From Bilabrum cf. latius (taxonomy: Eukaryota > Bigyra: Bicosoecida > Bigyra > Bicosoecida), in assembly GCA_965178125.1 (NCBI GenBank), contig OZ237735.1:496001-560000 (forward strand): a stretch of DNA of 64,000 nucleotides. The letters are read 5' to 3'. Both the position numbers and the translations under genes were made by a program. The number at the start of each line of letters is the position of its first letter. Positions within the stretch are counted from its first letter, which is position 1. The notes under the pieces are model-generated. The model saw nothing but the letters and a program-made list of their open reading frames with translations. It was not told where the DNA came from and did no database searches. Below are positions 24,790 through 36,256 of this stretch, one piece after another.

Positions 24790-26542
24790 TCATGTTCCCA
24801 TGGATGCCAAATCAGCAAACGAGCTGCTTCCCGCAGCCAGCCCAGCAAGCTCATCCACGTCATCTGCAGATTCCCCACCCTGCATCACCCCTGCCCCGCC
24901 CGGCACCGCCGCCTCTGACTTTGAAACCGACCCCATTTGCTTCTACCCTAACTATATGCCATCTGCCTGCGCGTGACCCAAGTCATCATGCCCTGGAGGC
25001 TCGCTCGAAGCCGAGCTGCTCCTCCGTAGGGTCGGAGCCGGCCGCCTCCCGCCAACCACTGCCACAAACTGGTCGCCGGCGCGAGCCAGAAGAGCCCCGG
25101 TCGACGGCAGCCCAGCAGACCCGCTGTGCGCCTGCTCCGCAGACTCGACAGCAGCAGCGATCGAAACCGAGCCCCGGCCATCGGACCGCCCAGCGGCCGA
25201 GCTGCCTGCAGGGAGACCCGGCGGGGCCGTGGCCATTGAGGAAGCGCCACCGTCCTCGGCGTCCTCGGCCCCTGGAACCTCGTGCGATTGGGCAGCCCTG
25301 GGGGCAAACACGTCCAGCACGCGCGACACCTAGTCCAGCAGAGGCGCGGCGCTGGTTCCTGCTTTGCCCTGGCCCTTGCCCCCCCTAGCACCGCCCAGGG
25401 CCGCCCACCCAGACCCGGCACCCTGGTACCCGTGCGCCAAAGCATGCCTGCGCATGTCTTCCTGCTTCTACCGGAGCTCGGCCTGTCGCAGAGCCTCATC
25501 CAAACCTCTAGAGACCACCCTGGCGTGCGTCTGCGCAGAGGCCAGGCAGGCATCGAACAGATCTGTCGGGACGGGGGCTCCCCCGGGCTTGTCCAAAAAG
25601 CAGAGCTCGCGGCCCCCCGCCGTGAAGCAGAACGTGAGGTGTCCGGAGGAGACTACCTCCTCTCTATCGGTGGGATCCATGACCGCGACCAGCCCAGTGG
25701 CTCCGCTGTGAATAGAGGACTGCGTCACGATTCCAGAGGGCGCGCCGTCCATCGAAAAGGGGCTGGGCCTGCTCGCCGCCGCCCCGTCCTCGCCGGCCGC
25801 TGCAGCCGGCCTCGGGGGCACTCGCACCAGACCAAACGAAACCGCAATCGGAGTGTGGTGCACCGACAGGGGAGTTGGCACGCCTTCGCTGTAGCCTTTC
25901 ACGGTCGCGCCGTCGCCTGACAGCGTGACCTCAGGCCGCCTAAAATGCCGCAGCGAAGCAATGCTGGCCATAATAGCGGCATCCAGAGCATTGCCCCCCA
26001 GGCATGTTACAATCACCTAGCATTCTATTTCCCAAACCCTCTCCCCAGCTTCTATGCACAACGACTCGACGTCAAGTGCGCGAGAATCGCGAATGGCCCG
26101 CTCCACTGCGCGACCAAGACCAACAGCCTCTGGAGCAGGACGGCCGAAGTCGACCTGCTCAGAGGCCAGTGGAGACACGTCGACCTTGACTTTCAGGAAT
26201 CCCTCCACCGGCCTGGCCGGATGTGGCTTCACTACGGCGGCAGTTGTAGTTGCGCAGCAAGCTGTGTCTCCAAGTGAGAGCTCGGCAGATGTTTGCTTGG
26301 GCAATCGACTGAAACTGATCTACACCTGCAGAGTGATAGTAACGACCGGGCCGGCAGTTTTGCTGAAATATCCGTGCATTGGTGGAGTGATAGGGCTTTG
26401 TCGCACGAGAGCTCACTGGTCTTGCTTGGTTGAGTTCCCTACCATCGTGACGGAGCCCACTCGTGATCGAGGACACAATGAACTCTTGTTCATTGCTGCT
26501 GAAGAGAGAAGATTGCAATTGGTTGCCAGATAACGACAGCAT
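24790..26542 (-). CDS. RRP45: Exosome subunit RRP45 (EXOSC9), RNase PH-like ring
   Basis: Exons 26542-26417 and 26325-24790, with a 91-nt GT-AG intron in phase 0; 553 residues. RRP45 is one of six RNase PH-fold proteins forming the RNA exosome ring in nucleus and cytoplasm. Exon 1 carries NEQEFIVSSITSGLRHDGRE, matching the family's ERRFL...KRLDGR. Exon 2 opens VQISFSRLPKQTSAELSLGD, then RPVEGFLKVKVDVSPLA, ALDVESLCIEAGERVWEIE, GNALDAAIMASIASLRHFRR and PLSVHHTPIAVSF, all in family order. The second codon after the splice is TAG (Gln). The C-terminal tail (about 250 residues) is long, disordered and family-specific. Stop is TGA after two further TAG codons. Head-to-head with the MTA-degrading fusion gene, 97 bp apart. 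Confidence 0.9.
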
Positions 26543-26639
26543 CAGGCGTGTTTCCCTTTGGCACTCAGGGCACGGTAAATTGCACGCTACCGTAGATTGG
26601 CAAAACCACACTACTCAGATCCGCACTATTTGTCGTACC
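26543..26639. promoter_or_regulatory. Shared upstream region of RRP45 and the MTA phosphorylase-deaminase gene
   Basis: 97 bp between divergent ATGs. It contains GATTGGC (an inverted CCAAT core) near 26595. The ATG of the plus-strand gene is in strong context (accATGG). Promoter role inferred from layout. Confidence 0.45.
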
Positions 26640-29256
26640 ATGGCTGGTTCTGGAGATTTTCGTCTACCCAGGTTGGAAAATCCTGTTATTGGTGTCATTG
26701 GTGGGAGCGGCTTGCTGAAATCTCGATCAGAGCTCTTCTAGAAGCTCACTTTTGACGAAGTACCCACCTCGCAAGGCACAGTCTTAGTTCGCCACGGCAA
26801 GTTGGAGGGTGGAGGTACGCTCGTCTTCGTGCAGCGCCATGAAGCTACACCGTCCCGAAAGTACACCCAGCCCGCGGACATCAACTACGCCGCGATTGCG
26901 TTGGCCCTGAAAGCAGTTGGGTGCAGTCGCGTTATCGGCGTGTGCAGCGTTGGATCTTTGCGAACCTCGATCGGTGTCGGGTCCATAGTTGTGCCTGATG
27001 ACTACTATTGTCCGTACGACGTTCGCCGGGTGTACTCCGACTACCGTGGACACTACATGCCTGGCTTTGACGAGACATCGCGGGGATGCATCGTCGATGC
27101 GCTGCACGAGCTTCGCATGCGCCCAGTCGTGAGGTTTAGAACAGAATATAGTCGCACAAACTGCAACCTTTAAGTATCGCGTGGCGCACATTTCCACTCT
27201 ATTGGTGCATCCCATCGTCGTTCGCGCGCAGTCTGCTGGAACCTACGTGAACGCGAAGGGCCCTCGGTTCGAGACCAAGGCGGAGATCCGCACCTTTGCG
27301 CAGAGCGGAGAGATCCTCGGAATGACAGGGGCCCACGAGGCCTCGTGCTGCCAAGAAACCAAGCTGCAGTACGCGATGGTCTGCCTGGTGGACAACTTCT
27401 GCCACGGGATTGGGCACCAGCTCTCCGTGGAGGAGTTCCACACCAACCAGAAGAAGAACTTGGACACTCTTGAGGCCATGGTGGACGGCATCATCAGGGG
27501 ATCGGCCCAGAGTGCGAGAGCCGAGGCTGTGGACCCCACGCAGGCCGGCGTGGGGAGCGCGTCATCCGGAGCCGGCACGCACGCAAAGATGAAGCTGCCT
27601 GCCGCTGCCATGGGCGGGAAGAGCAAGGAGGAAGAGGAGGGTCGCAGCAGCTCCTCTGACGTCGTTGGTGCCGGGGGACTGGTGCGGTCGGGCACGCCGC
27701 AGGAGGTCGCGCAGGCCAAGGAGCAGGCCAAGGCTGCCACGGAGGCAGCAGCGTCGGGTGCAAGGGAGGAGGTCGACCTGGTGGTGCACGCGGGGTACGT
27801 GGTGCCCATCGTGCCGCGCGGCGCCGTGCTGCGGAACCACGCAGTGGCGGTGCGTGGGGGCCGCATCATCGCCGTTGTTCCCTCGACAGAGGCATCGACC
27901 CGTTTCTCAGCCGCGCAGGTGCGGCGGCTGCCCGGCCACGTGGTGATGCCCGGACTGGTCAACTGCCACACCCACCTTGGCATGTCTGTAATGAGGGGCC
28001 TCAAGGGCGACCTTGATCTCATGACCTGGCTGCAGACGGCCATCTGGCCCGCCGAGGCCCGCATGATGAGCACGCCTGAGAAGGCAGCCAAGTACGTCAG
28101 GGCGGGCACGAGGCTGGGCGTCCTCGAGAGCATCAGGGGCGGCGTGACGTGCGTTAACGACATGTACTTCTTCCCTGAGCAGACGGCAGAGGTCATCGTC
28201 GAGTCGGGCGTGCGCGGTACCGTGGGCGTCCCCGTTCTGGAGTTCCCTTCCACGTTCGCGAGCGGCGCTGACGACTACATCGCCAAGACGGAGGCCTTCA
28301 TCCTAAAGTGGAGAGACGTCAGCAACGACAAGCACCAGGGCAGGCTTAGGTTCGCCATCGCGCCCCACGCTCCTTACACTGTCTCTGACGAGTCATTCAA
28401 GAAGTCTCACGCCCTTGCAGTCAAGTACGGAGTGCCCATGCACGTGCACGTGCACGAGACCGCAGACGAGGTGGACCACTCCTCCACAGGCAAGCCCGGG
28501 CCCGCCAAGCACCAGAGCCAGCAGCTGCTGCGCCCCCTCGCTAACTTTAAGAGGATGGGCGTGCTGGATCGGCACCTGATCGCGGTGCACGTCGCGAATG
28601 CGAGCAAGGACGACATCAGGGATCTTCAGGAGGGGGGCGCCTCCGTTGTCCACTGCCCCAACTCCAACCTGCAGCTCGTGTCGGGGCTGTGCCCCGTGGC
28701 GCGCATGATGGAGGCCGGCGTGAACGTGGCGCTGGGCACCGACTCGACCGCTTCCAACGACAGCCTGGACATGTTCGGCGAGCTCAAGCTGGCTGCCGCG
28801 CTCGGCAAGATGGTCCGAGGGGACTCGAGGAGCCTCCCTGTCGCTGCCGCGCTGGAGATGGCCACCATCAACGGTGCCAAGGCCATCGGGCTAGGGGACG
28901 AGATCGGCTCTTTGGAGCCTGGCAAGAGCGCCGATTTTATCGCTGTCCGCACGGACGTCCCCGAGATGCAGCCCATTTTCAGCGTGGAGAGGCAGCTGGT
29001 GTACTCTGCAAGCAGGTCGCTCGTGACCGACTCGTGGGCTTGCGGTCGTGCCCTCCTGGTTGAGGGCGAGGTGCAGACCATGGACGTCGATTCGATCATG
29101 GCAGATGCTGTTGACTACGGGGTCCAGCTGGCTGCTGGCATGGAGCAGGACGATGCCAAGGCTGCCGCGTCCAAGGCGATGGATGGAGAGGAGGACGAGG
29201 GAGGGCCTGCAAGCGAGGAGGATGGCCCAGCGGCTACTAGTGGTTCTGGCTCGTGA
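26640..29256 (+). CDS. Fusion of methylthioinosine/methylthioadenosine phosphorylase and MTA/SAH deaminase
   Basis: Exons 26640-27128 and 27232-29256 (103-nt GTGAGG...GCGCAG intron, phase 0); 837 residues. The N-terminal domain (about 1-265) is a PNP/MTAP-family phosphorylase: VIGVIGGSGLL, RHGKLEGG, KYTQPADINYAAIALAL, GSLRTSIGVGSIVV, and after splicing GTYVNAKGPRFETKAEI, ILGMTGAHEA. In the purine pocket it has DNFC (residues 217-220) where human MTAP has TDYD, so the adenine-binding aspartates are Asn and Cys. A 90-residue disordered linker leads to a complete amidohydrolase of the MTA/SAH deaminase type: VNCHTHLGMS (metal His 409/411), HVHVHETADEV, IAVHVANA and ALGTDSTASNDSLDMF (Asp667). The two steps could be MTA to MTI, then MTI plus phosphate to hypoxanthine and methylthioribose-1-phosphate. 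One TAG at residue 34; TGA stop. Order of domains is clear; substrate is inference. Confidence 0.93.
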
Positions 29257-29397
29257 GTTTTGCCTCGCTTCAGCCGAGTCTCGAGTTGCCCGCAGCGTTG
29301 GAGCAGTTGCGACCACTTGCAGCAGTGAACGATCCCGGTTGCGACTGCAACGAAAACAGAATTCACTCCAAATCTATCACTGTGTTCTAGTGCCGTC

Positions 29398-32300
29398 ATG
29401 GCGATGATTGCAGGTGGCGTACATGATGACCATCTCAATTGGGGGACAGCAACGAGCGTGGCAGATTTCTTATCCACGCTGCGCAAGAAAAAACGGAAAG
29501 GTGGCCGCAGGCGTCACAGCGCCGAGGTTGTTCACGATGCAAGGCTGAAACGAAAGCGATAGTCGGCAAGAGGATAGAGATCATCAGTAGCTGGCGTTCT
29601 ACACGCTCTTAAACGGTCAAGCAGCTAGTTTGGCAGCAAGGGCTCCATGCGACGCTCGGCTTCGGATGGAGCGTCATCTGCAGGGCCTGCATCTGAGAGC
29701 ACAGGATCATCAATTCGAAGGTCGGGATTGCAAGCCCCTCTTCCATTTGTCTCGGGGGGTGCAAGCGGCGGGCGGTCTTCTGCCAGGGTGCCGTTTTCAG
29801 GCGGCAGCTCCGGCGGAGGTTCACAGCCGCCTGTTCAAGCTCAATCCAGTGGAGAATAGCCAATAGCCAGCAACCCTGACCGTGCAAGTCAACCTACTTT
29901 ATAGTATTTGTAGGCAACTCCTGGAGTTGGAGGTTCTGCCATGCTTGGCACTGGATTGCTAGCGCCGCAGCTAACGGACCCAGCAGCTCGCGCTCGCCCG
30001 CCAGTCAGTCTTCGCGTTCGAGAGCCGAGCGATTAGCTGCTTCATTAGGGCCATCATTAGGGCTTTTCGCACGCTCGTGCCATGCAAGCGCCGCCCCCAC
30101 CCCGTGGCAGCTCTGCATCGGTTGAAGCTCTCGATAAGCAGGACATTGATGCTGTGCACCAGTCCATACTCCGTTTCAACCTGGCTCAAGAGGCTAAAAT
30201 GCAAGCTGAGTATCGCGATGAGCAAGAGCGCTTGTGGGCTCGCCGACGAAACGTTGCGGAGTAGCTGACGGGATGTCGTCGAGAACTCAGTGACTGGGTC
30301 GATGAGGGTCTCAAGAGCTGGAAGGCAAAACTGTTTTCAGCCGTCGTGTAGCTCATCATTATCATCAACGTGCTGGCCATTATCCTGGAAACTGAGAGAG
30401 ACGTCAATGATGCTGCCCCGGATGGCTTTTTTGGGTATCTGGATGCCGCCTGCTCCATCCTGTTCACCATTGAGATTGTCATACGAGTGTGGGCCGCAAG
30501 CAGCCTCTGCAGCTATATTCGAGAGCCCATGAACTGCATCGATATAATAGCCGTCGTTCCCTTTTACATTGGGCTGGTAATCTAGCTGGTCGAGTCCCAG
30601 GGGGGTTCAGGGGGCGGGCAGGGCGTGGACAGCTTCCTGCAGGCTCTGCAGCTGGTGAGAATCGTTAGGGTGACCCGCGTGTTCAAGCTGAGCAGGTACT
30701 TTAGCGCGGGGCAAGAATTCGTGCGGTTGCTATCCACAGCGGGATCAAGCCTCTTCGTGATGCTGTTCTTTATACTTGTAGCTCTGACCGTCGCGGGGTC
30801 CGCCCTCCTGTACACCGAAGAGCTCGCCGAGCGCATCCGGGACCCAGGGACCGTGCTTGGTCCCAACTACGAGGCTACGTTTGGGTCCATTCCTGGCACT
30901 GTGTACTTTGCAATCACCACGATGGCACAGGTGGGCTTCGGAGACGCGATTCCTGCCACGGTCCCGGGTCGATTCATCGCAATCTTGGTTTCGTTCTGCG
31001 GTTTCGTGCTCTTTGCTCTGAGCGTGACTGTGATTTCGCAGCATTACCATCACATGAAGCGCATGGATGCTATGGTACAAGAAATGGAGGAGCGTGAGAA
31101 CGCGGTCAAGGAAGTCAAGCAGCGATTCGGGATGAAGAGGGCGTTGTCAGCGGAGTACGCCGAGGGCGCCAAGGACTCTGCCACTAGGAGCCTGGCCCAG
31201 TACCTGAGGCAGCTCGGTATTGACGAGGCATTCGACATTGAGTCTGATTTTGAGGATGGGCCTAGTGACAGGGACACCAGCGATGGCGAAGGTGCAGCCG
31301 CAGATGACAGGGCTGCCGCAACCGGCACGGTTGCGTCGGGATCGAGCGGCTAGGGCGGGGACGGTGCGCCGGACGAAATCGACAGGGAAGCGGAGCGAGC
31401 AAGGATATTTGAGGAAAGGTACGCACTCGAGAGGTTTCCGTTTGCTCTCACGACAATGCACGCGACAAATAGGTTTGCACGCAGCTTCGATGGTGTGGAC
31501 TTTGTCCAAGACAGGGTGCAGCGCGATTTCAGAGGCTTTTAGGGAGATACTGCCGATTGGTGGGACTATGACATCGACGCTGAGTTCGGAGGGAACGTTG
31601 GCGAGGCTTCTGGGATCAACGCATCTGGAAGCGTTGTTGGGCAGGACACCCCGCACGGTGGAGCCTGGGAGGAGAACGATACCTTTCGAGACACCAATGC
31701 AGCGGAGAACATGACCAGCCCTGGCTTGGTGGCAGCAAGAGTGGGTCTTGCCTCTCCTGTAGGCTCAATGGGAATGGGGGGTGGCACGCATCCGGGCGGA
31801 GCCATTGGTGGCTATGGCGGGTTTGAGACTCCCGCTGCTCAGGAGTCTCCAAGCCAATCGGAGCAAGCGCCCGCGAGGCCGAACAGGCCCAGGTTGTCGA
31901 GAGCGGCGCAGCGGAGGAGAGCCTCCTTGGCAGGGCTCGAGAGGGGTCGGGCCGCTACTGGAAGTGATTCTGTTCACGTAACTTACTCAAGCTCGACCTC
32001 TCGACGCGCGTCTACCAAGGGACGCAGCACGCACGACAGGCAGACCTCGAGCGGTTCCAGCAAGCGCTGGAGCAAGAACACGATGCAGATCACCACTGAA
32101 GACGGTGCTGGAACCGTGTCAGCCAGCTCCCCCTCATCGGGATCCATGAAGGGATACATGAGGACATCAAGCAGGCGGATTGTGGTAGGAGCGACCGGAA
32201 ACGACTCCAACTCGGCTGTTCCAAGCGATAGGAATGACATCACTGATGGGGCTGCAATTAGTGATGGTCGGACGGCAAGTATGCCACCAAGGTAGAAGAG

Positions 32301-35004
32301 ATCGGCTACCCTTCGACCGGCCGGCAGGAAGCTGCCTGCCAGGCCTCGTAGGGGGCGTCACAGCGTGGAGGAGCGTGGCAGCGGGAGCCGCGGCTAGCAT
32401 TATCAGAGTGACACGAAGCGGCATTTCATGGAGCCGGATGTGTCGATCCGCCCCGATTTTGCAGCCACGCTTCGAATAGAGTGGTAGCGGGCGAGACGAG
32501 CCAACGCAATCCGGCGATTTGAGGAACGCGCCTCGCAGCTGAAGCAGATCGCAGGCCTGATGCAACAAATCGCGTAGCGAACCAACGAAGATGGGGACCA
32601 GTACGAGCGCGAAGAGAGCGAAGATACGCTTGAGAATGAGAAACGAGTGCTGGGTGGTGCGTCGGATACAGGTACGAAAGCTCGCCGCAGGAGCGCTGGT
32701 GGCTCCATCCGAGATCAGTTCGTGGGACTCGGTGGATTCACTCGATAGCTGGCCGCAAATAGATCCAAAGATGACGGCTCTCCGCATGGCAATACCTAGC
32801 GAGAGCTCGGGGAGGATGACGTGCACTCGAGTGCTGCACAAAGTTTGAGTATATCGGTATCTCAAGCTGCTGCGCTGGCCCCGGGGAGCCAGGTCACCAA
32901 GCCTCGACGGAAGGCAGAGTTCTTGCCGAAGCGACGCCGGGCCCGGCGTGCGAGCATCGGTGTATCAAGTGTGCGACCCAAGCATTCCCTGCTAGACAGT
33001 CCCACCGGCGGCGATCATCACAGGCAGATAGACATGGCAGACCTCCTTGCTCCGCCTTCAGTTGGGGACAGCGGTCCTGCTAGTGGAATTGCATCTCGTG
33101 GCCGAGACCGAGGCAGGACTCGCAACCGCCAGCGCAAGTCTGCAGCAGGGCGAAAAAGGCGAACGTCCAAGGAGTCGAAGGCTTCGAAGAGCTCCAAAAG
33201 CTCTAAGGAATCGAAGTCTTCCAAATCTTCACGGTCCTCGAAGTCCTCGAAGGACCCAGGCAAGGACAAACTGCCTCCCGCGAGCCCCTCAAGACGACCC
33301 AGGGCACCCCGCAGAAAAATTAGAGGTCGCAGAATGAGCATTCAGCTAGGTGATGTGTCATTGCTCCGTAAATTGGAGCAACAGGCCCAGGACATTGCAG
33401 AGAGAACGGCGAGAGTGAGATCGATCCTTGCAGAGCAGCAGGCCGAGGACGACGAGGCCGACGGTATGGCCTTTGCAATGCTAGCTGTGCCGGCAGGCGA
33501 CACAAAGAATCCCACTCCTGGAAGTGCTCGTGCCCGCCGCAAATCGTTTTTAGTGCCTGGCGGAGCAGCGGATGCCACTACGGAAGCCCGCATCCTACAC
33601 AAGCGCCTGTCTGAGGCAGCTGAGGCGAAGAAGGCCATTGAGGAGGAGAGGCGGAAAAAGGCCAGAGAAAAGGCAAAGGCGACCCTCGCTAAGCTGAAAG
33701 GAGTATAGAAGCTCAAGAAGGCCTCGAAGAAAGCCCTGAGTGCCCTGCGGCTAACTGGAAAGCTGAAGCTGGGTGCGGGTACCAAAGGGGCCAGTGGAGC
33801 CGACAAAGTGGCAAGCATATTTGGAATGGCAGCGAAGGGGGGGGCTGGTGACGGCGAAGTGCCCGCTGGAGTGAAACTGTCCATCGCTGGCGCACCAAGA
33901 ACTGGGTTGCTAGCCGCGGTCCAAGGCGCAGTCCGGGGAGTGCTGGCAAGCGACCCAAGACGCAATACCATGCCTGGCTTCAGTGATGACCTGGAAGGGC
34001 TGACGCCCACCGAAATCCGAGCAAAGCTTGAAATCGAGTGTCGCACCGGTCATATGACTGAGCAAGAGCTGGCAGAGTGCCTGCAGTTGATTGAAGCATC
34101 GTACCTGAAGTGGGAATCGAAGATTGACAGCCTGATGGAGACAGTCCAGACCGTGTTCGTGTCTGTGTGCCAGCAGATGAGGGTCAAGGTGCCAGATGCC
34201 ATGATGAAAGAAGTGAGCGCTAGGATCAATGGTAATTTGTATAGCGTGCAAGGCGGTGGTGGGGGCAAATCCGTCAGCAGCGTCGGCAGCACCGCCGGCG
34301 ATGCAGGTGCGTCGGGGTTCGCTGATCCGGGTGCAGGCGGCAGTGTGCTGCACTAGTCACCTCGCCGCGGCAGAGCCAATCGCGGAAAAGAGGACCTTGC
34401 TCGATCTCTGGCAGTCCGCCATCTATCGCGTCACGCGCGCGCCGCCGCTCAGCGCGCTTAGCAGGGTAGGCAGGGTTCGGAAGCGTAGGGTGGTTTCTCT
34501 GTTGGACCGCTACCCCTAGCAGGTGCCAGCGCCCCATCGTCGCGAGATGGACGGAGGCGCTTCAAGTCGATGCGCATTCGTAACATTACTAGAGGTCCAT
34601 TGCACCGCGCCAAGCGGAGTACAAGCAGGAACAGTGCTACCGGAGTTGTACCCCAGGAGCCCCACACGACTCAGGCAGCTGGCGTCAGAGGACGAGGTTT
34701 CTTCAAGGACGCGCAAGGCGCCAATGAATTTGGTGGCGGAGGACAGCTGCATAGCAGCGGCTCACCTGCGAGGCGGTCTTCGGTCGGGGGATCCTCCACG
34801 GGGGATCGACGTGTTCGTCGCGTGTCTGTGGCCGTGCACCAGATGAGGAGGAGGCAGAGCATCACCCGGCAGCGGACCAGAGAGGGCGACGCAGTGCTGG
34901 CTCGAGGTGCGCGTAACATACAACAGAGAGAGGATGGTCAACTGCTCGAGGCAGCATCTCGGCGCGAAAGCCTGCGGCGGGCGGCCACGACAGGCGCCGA
35001 TTGA
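29398..35004 (+). CDS. Voltage-gated potassium-channel-like protein with very long cytoplasmic tail
   Basis: Single intronless frame of 1,868 residues with more than 20 TAG codons and a TGA stop. The first 300 residues are low-complexity and basic. The channel core follows: S1 LIIIINVLAIILET, S2 LDAACSILFTIEIVIRVWA, S3 MNCIDIIAVVPFYIGLV, S4 VRIVRVTRVFKLSR with spaced arginines, S5 SLFVMLFFILVALTVAGSAL, pore TTMAQVGFGDAIP and S6 FIAILVSFCGFVLFALSVTV. Architecture and S4 fit Kv-type channels in the plasma or an internal membrane. The filter reads QVGFG instead of the usual TVGYG (Gln at about residue 511). About 1,300 residues follow S6: an acidic segment, Ser/Lys-rich tracts, and coiled-coil-like stretches (VRSILAEQQAEDDEAD; KKAIEEERRKKAREK). 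No ankyrin or cyclic-nucleotide domain was recognised. Confidence 0.88.
33170..33262 (+). repeat. Ser/Lys-rich short repeat in the potassium-channel tail
   Basis: Imperfect repeats of SK, SS and KS dipeptides (for example SKASKSSKSSKESKSSK) encoded by tandem tcs/aag codons. Probably a disordered, phosphorylatable segment. Confidence 0.6.
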
Positions 35005-35168
35005 TGGGCCAACTTACGGGCCGACTTGAGGGCCGACTGATGCAATGCCGTTCTGCAGCAGCGGCGTGCCATACCGGCCTTGCAAGGACAATATGTTCTG
35101 GATGGTGCTTTTGAATTAAAGAATCTATATGTTCTGTACAAGAGTTCGTCTATCGACACCGTGCACCG

Positions 35169-36132
35169 TCACAGCCTTCCATCCGAAGCAGAACCACCAC
35201 CACCACCACCTCTGCTCTCGCCGCTTCCGCCTTCAGAGCCACTTCCTGCCCCATCCACTCGTCTCGCATAGCCATCAACCTCACCCTTGATCAGAGCGAT
35301 ATCCTCCTGGGACAGCTCAAACACACCATCTTCGATCGCGCGACGGATAGCTGCAGTCGTCTCATCCTCCGGCTCAGCCGCGGCCTAGGCTTCGTCCGAA
35401 CCAGCGGCATTCCCTTGCCCTGGTTCGCCTCTGTGCACCCTTTGAGTCGCACCATCACTATCGGCTGCACTGGATGCGACGTGATTCTCGCCTGCTTGGG
35501 TTGTTGCCGCGTCGCTCGCCACCATTGGGGGAGACCCGACTGCTGGTGGTTGCTCGCCCGAGTTGCTGCCCACAACCCCTGAGGCTGTTTGCAAGCCAGA
35601 AAGCTGGCCATACGATATTCTTCGAAAGCTCTCTCCTTTCTCTTTGAGGATTTGCTCAACATCGATTGGGTCGTCCTCAAAGTATCCTAGTCGGTCTGCA
35701 AACAGGTGTAGATTGTTGCAACCCGGACAACGCACTAGGACCACGCCATGGTAATAAGCTTGCTGCGAACACAAGTTTGAGTAAAATCTTTAAATAATTG
35801 GCGTGAACATGCTTTGAAAGGTAGCTTATGTGGTTGCACTATCTCACTTTCGAAATCTGCTTGGCACTTCGTGTGTTGCAGACAGTGCACGTGAAAATAG
35901 TCACCATTTTCTCCCCACCATAGTGAGCTCCAGGAATGCGTGCTTTTGATGTTTGTGCCTCTGGGCCTTCTTGGCCTTCCCGTGGACCACAGCACGCAAC
36001 TGGGCTGATTGAGACGTGTCGATGTTGATGTTCCAAAACCGGTGCACTGAAAATTGCAGAAGACGCGGACTCCATGGCAAGCCGATGCCCATTTGAACAC
36101 AAGCAACCCAACCGTCGGAGACCCCTCTTCAT
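35169..36132 (-). CDS. ZIM17/HEP1/DNLZ zinc-ribbon protein (mitochondrial Hsp70 escort)
   Basis: Exons 36132-35848 and 35762-35169, 85-nt GT-AG intron in phase 0; 292 residues. DNL-type zinc-ribbon proteins keep mitochondrial (or plastid) Hsp70 soluble. The ribbon is split by the intron: FTCTVCNTRSAKQISK in exon 1 and QAYYHGVVLVRCPGCNNLHL in exon 2, followed by FADRLGYFEDDPIDVE, a near-exact DNL domain with both CxxC pairs. The N-terminus from ATG 36132 (MKRGLRRLGCLCSNG) is Arg-rich and fits an organelle presequence. The C-terminal extension, about 190 residues and acidic/Gly-rich, is longer than usual. One TAG (35385) is read through; TGA stop. An upstream GTG-initiated extension was not used because it overlaps the neighbouring gene's start. 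Confidence 0.9.
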
Positions 36133-36256
36133 GCTCCCAAATAGCCAGGGAAGCGCTGTAATGTTCCCGGAACAGCTGCAAGGTTCTCTGCCGCGCCGAA
36201 CGAACTTTCGGTCTGTGCACCAAGTGCAACCAGGACAACACGACACAAAATCCACC
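36133..36256. promoter_or_regulatory. Shared upstream region of ZIM17 and NOC3
   Basis: 124 bp between divergent ATGs. No core motif recognised. Inferred from layout. Confidence 0.45.

Noticed and set aside
26463-26640. Upstream extension of the MTA fusion start
   Set aside because: It runs through the RRP45 first exon on the other strand; the ATG at 26640 has strong context and fits the domain start.
27243-28253. Long minus-strand frame opposite the MTA fusion gene
   Set aside because: Mirror of a GC-rich coding exon; the plus strand carries the conserved enzyme domains.
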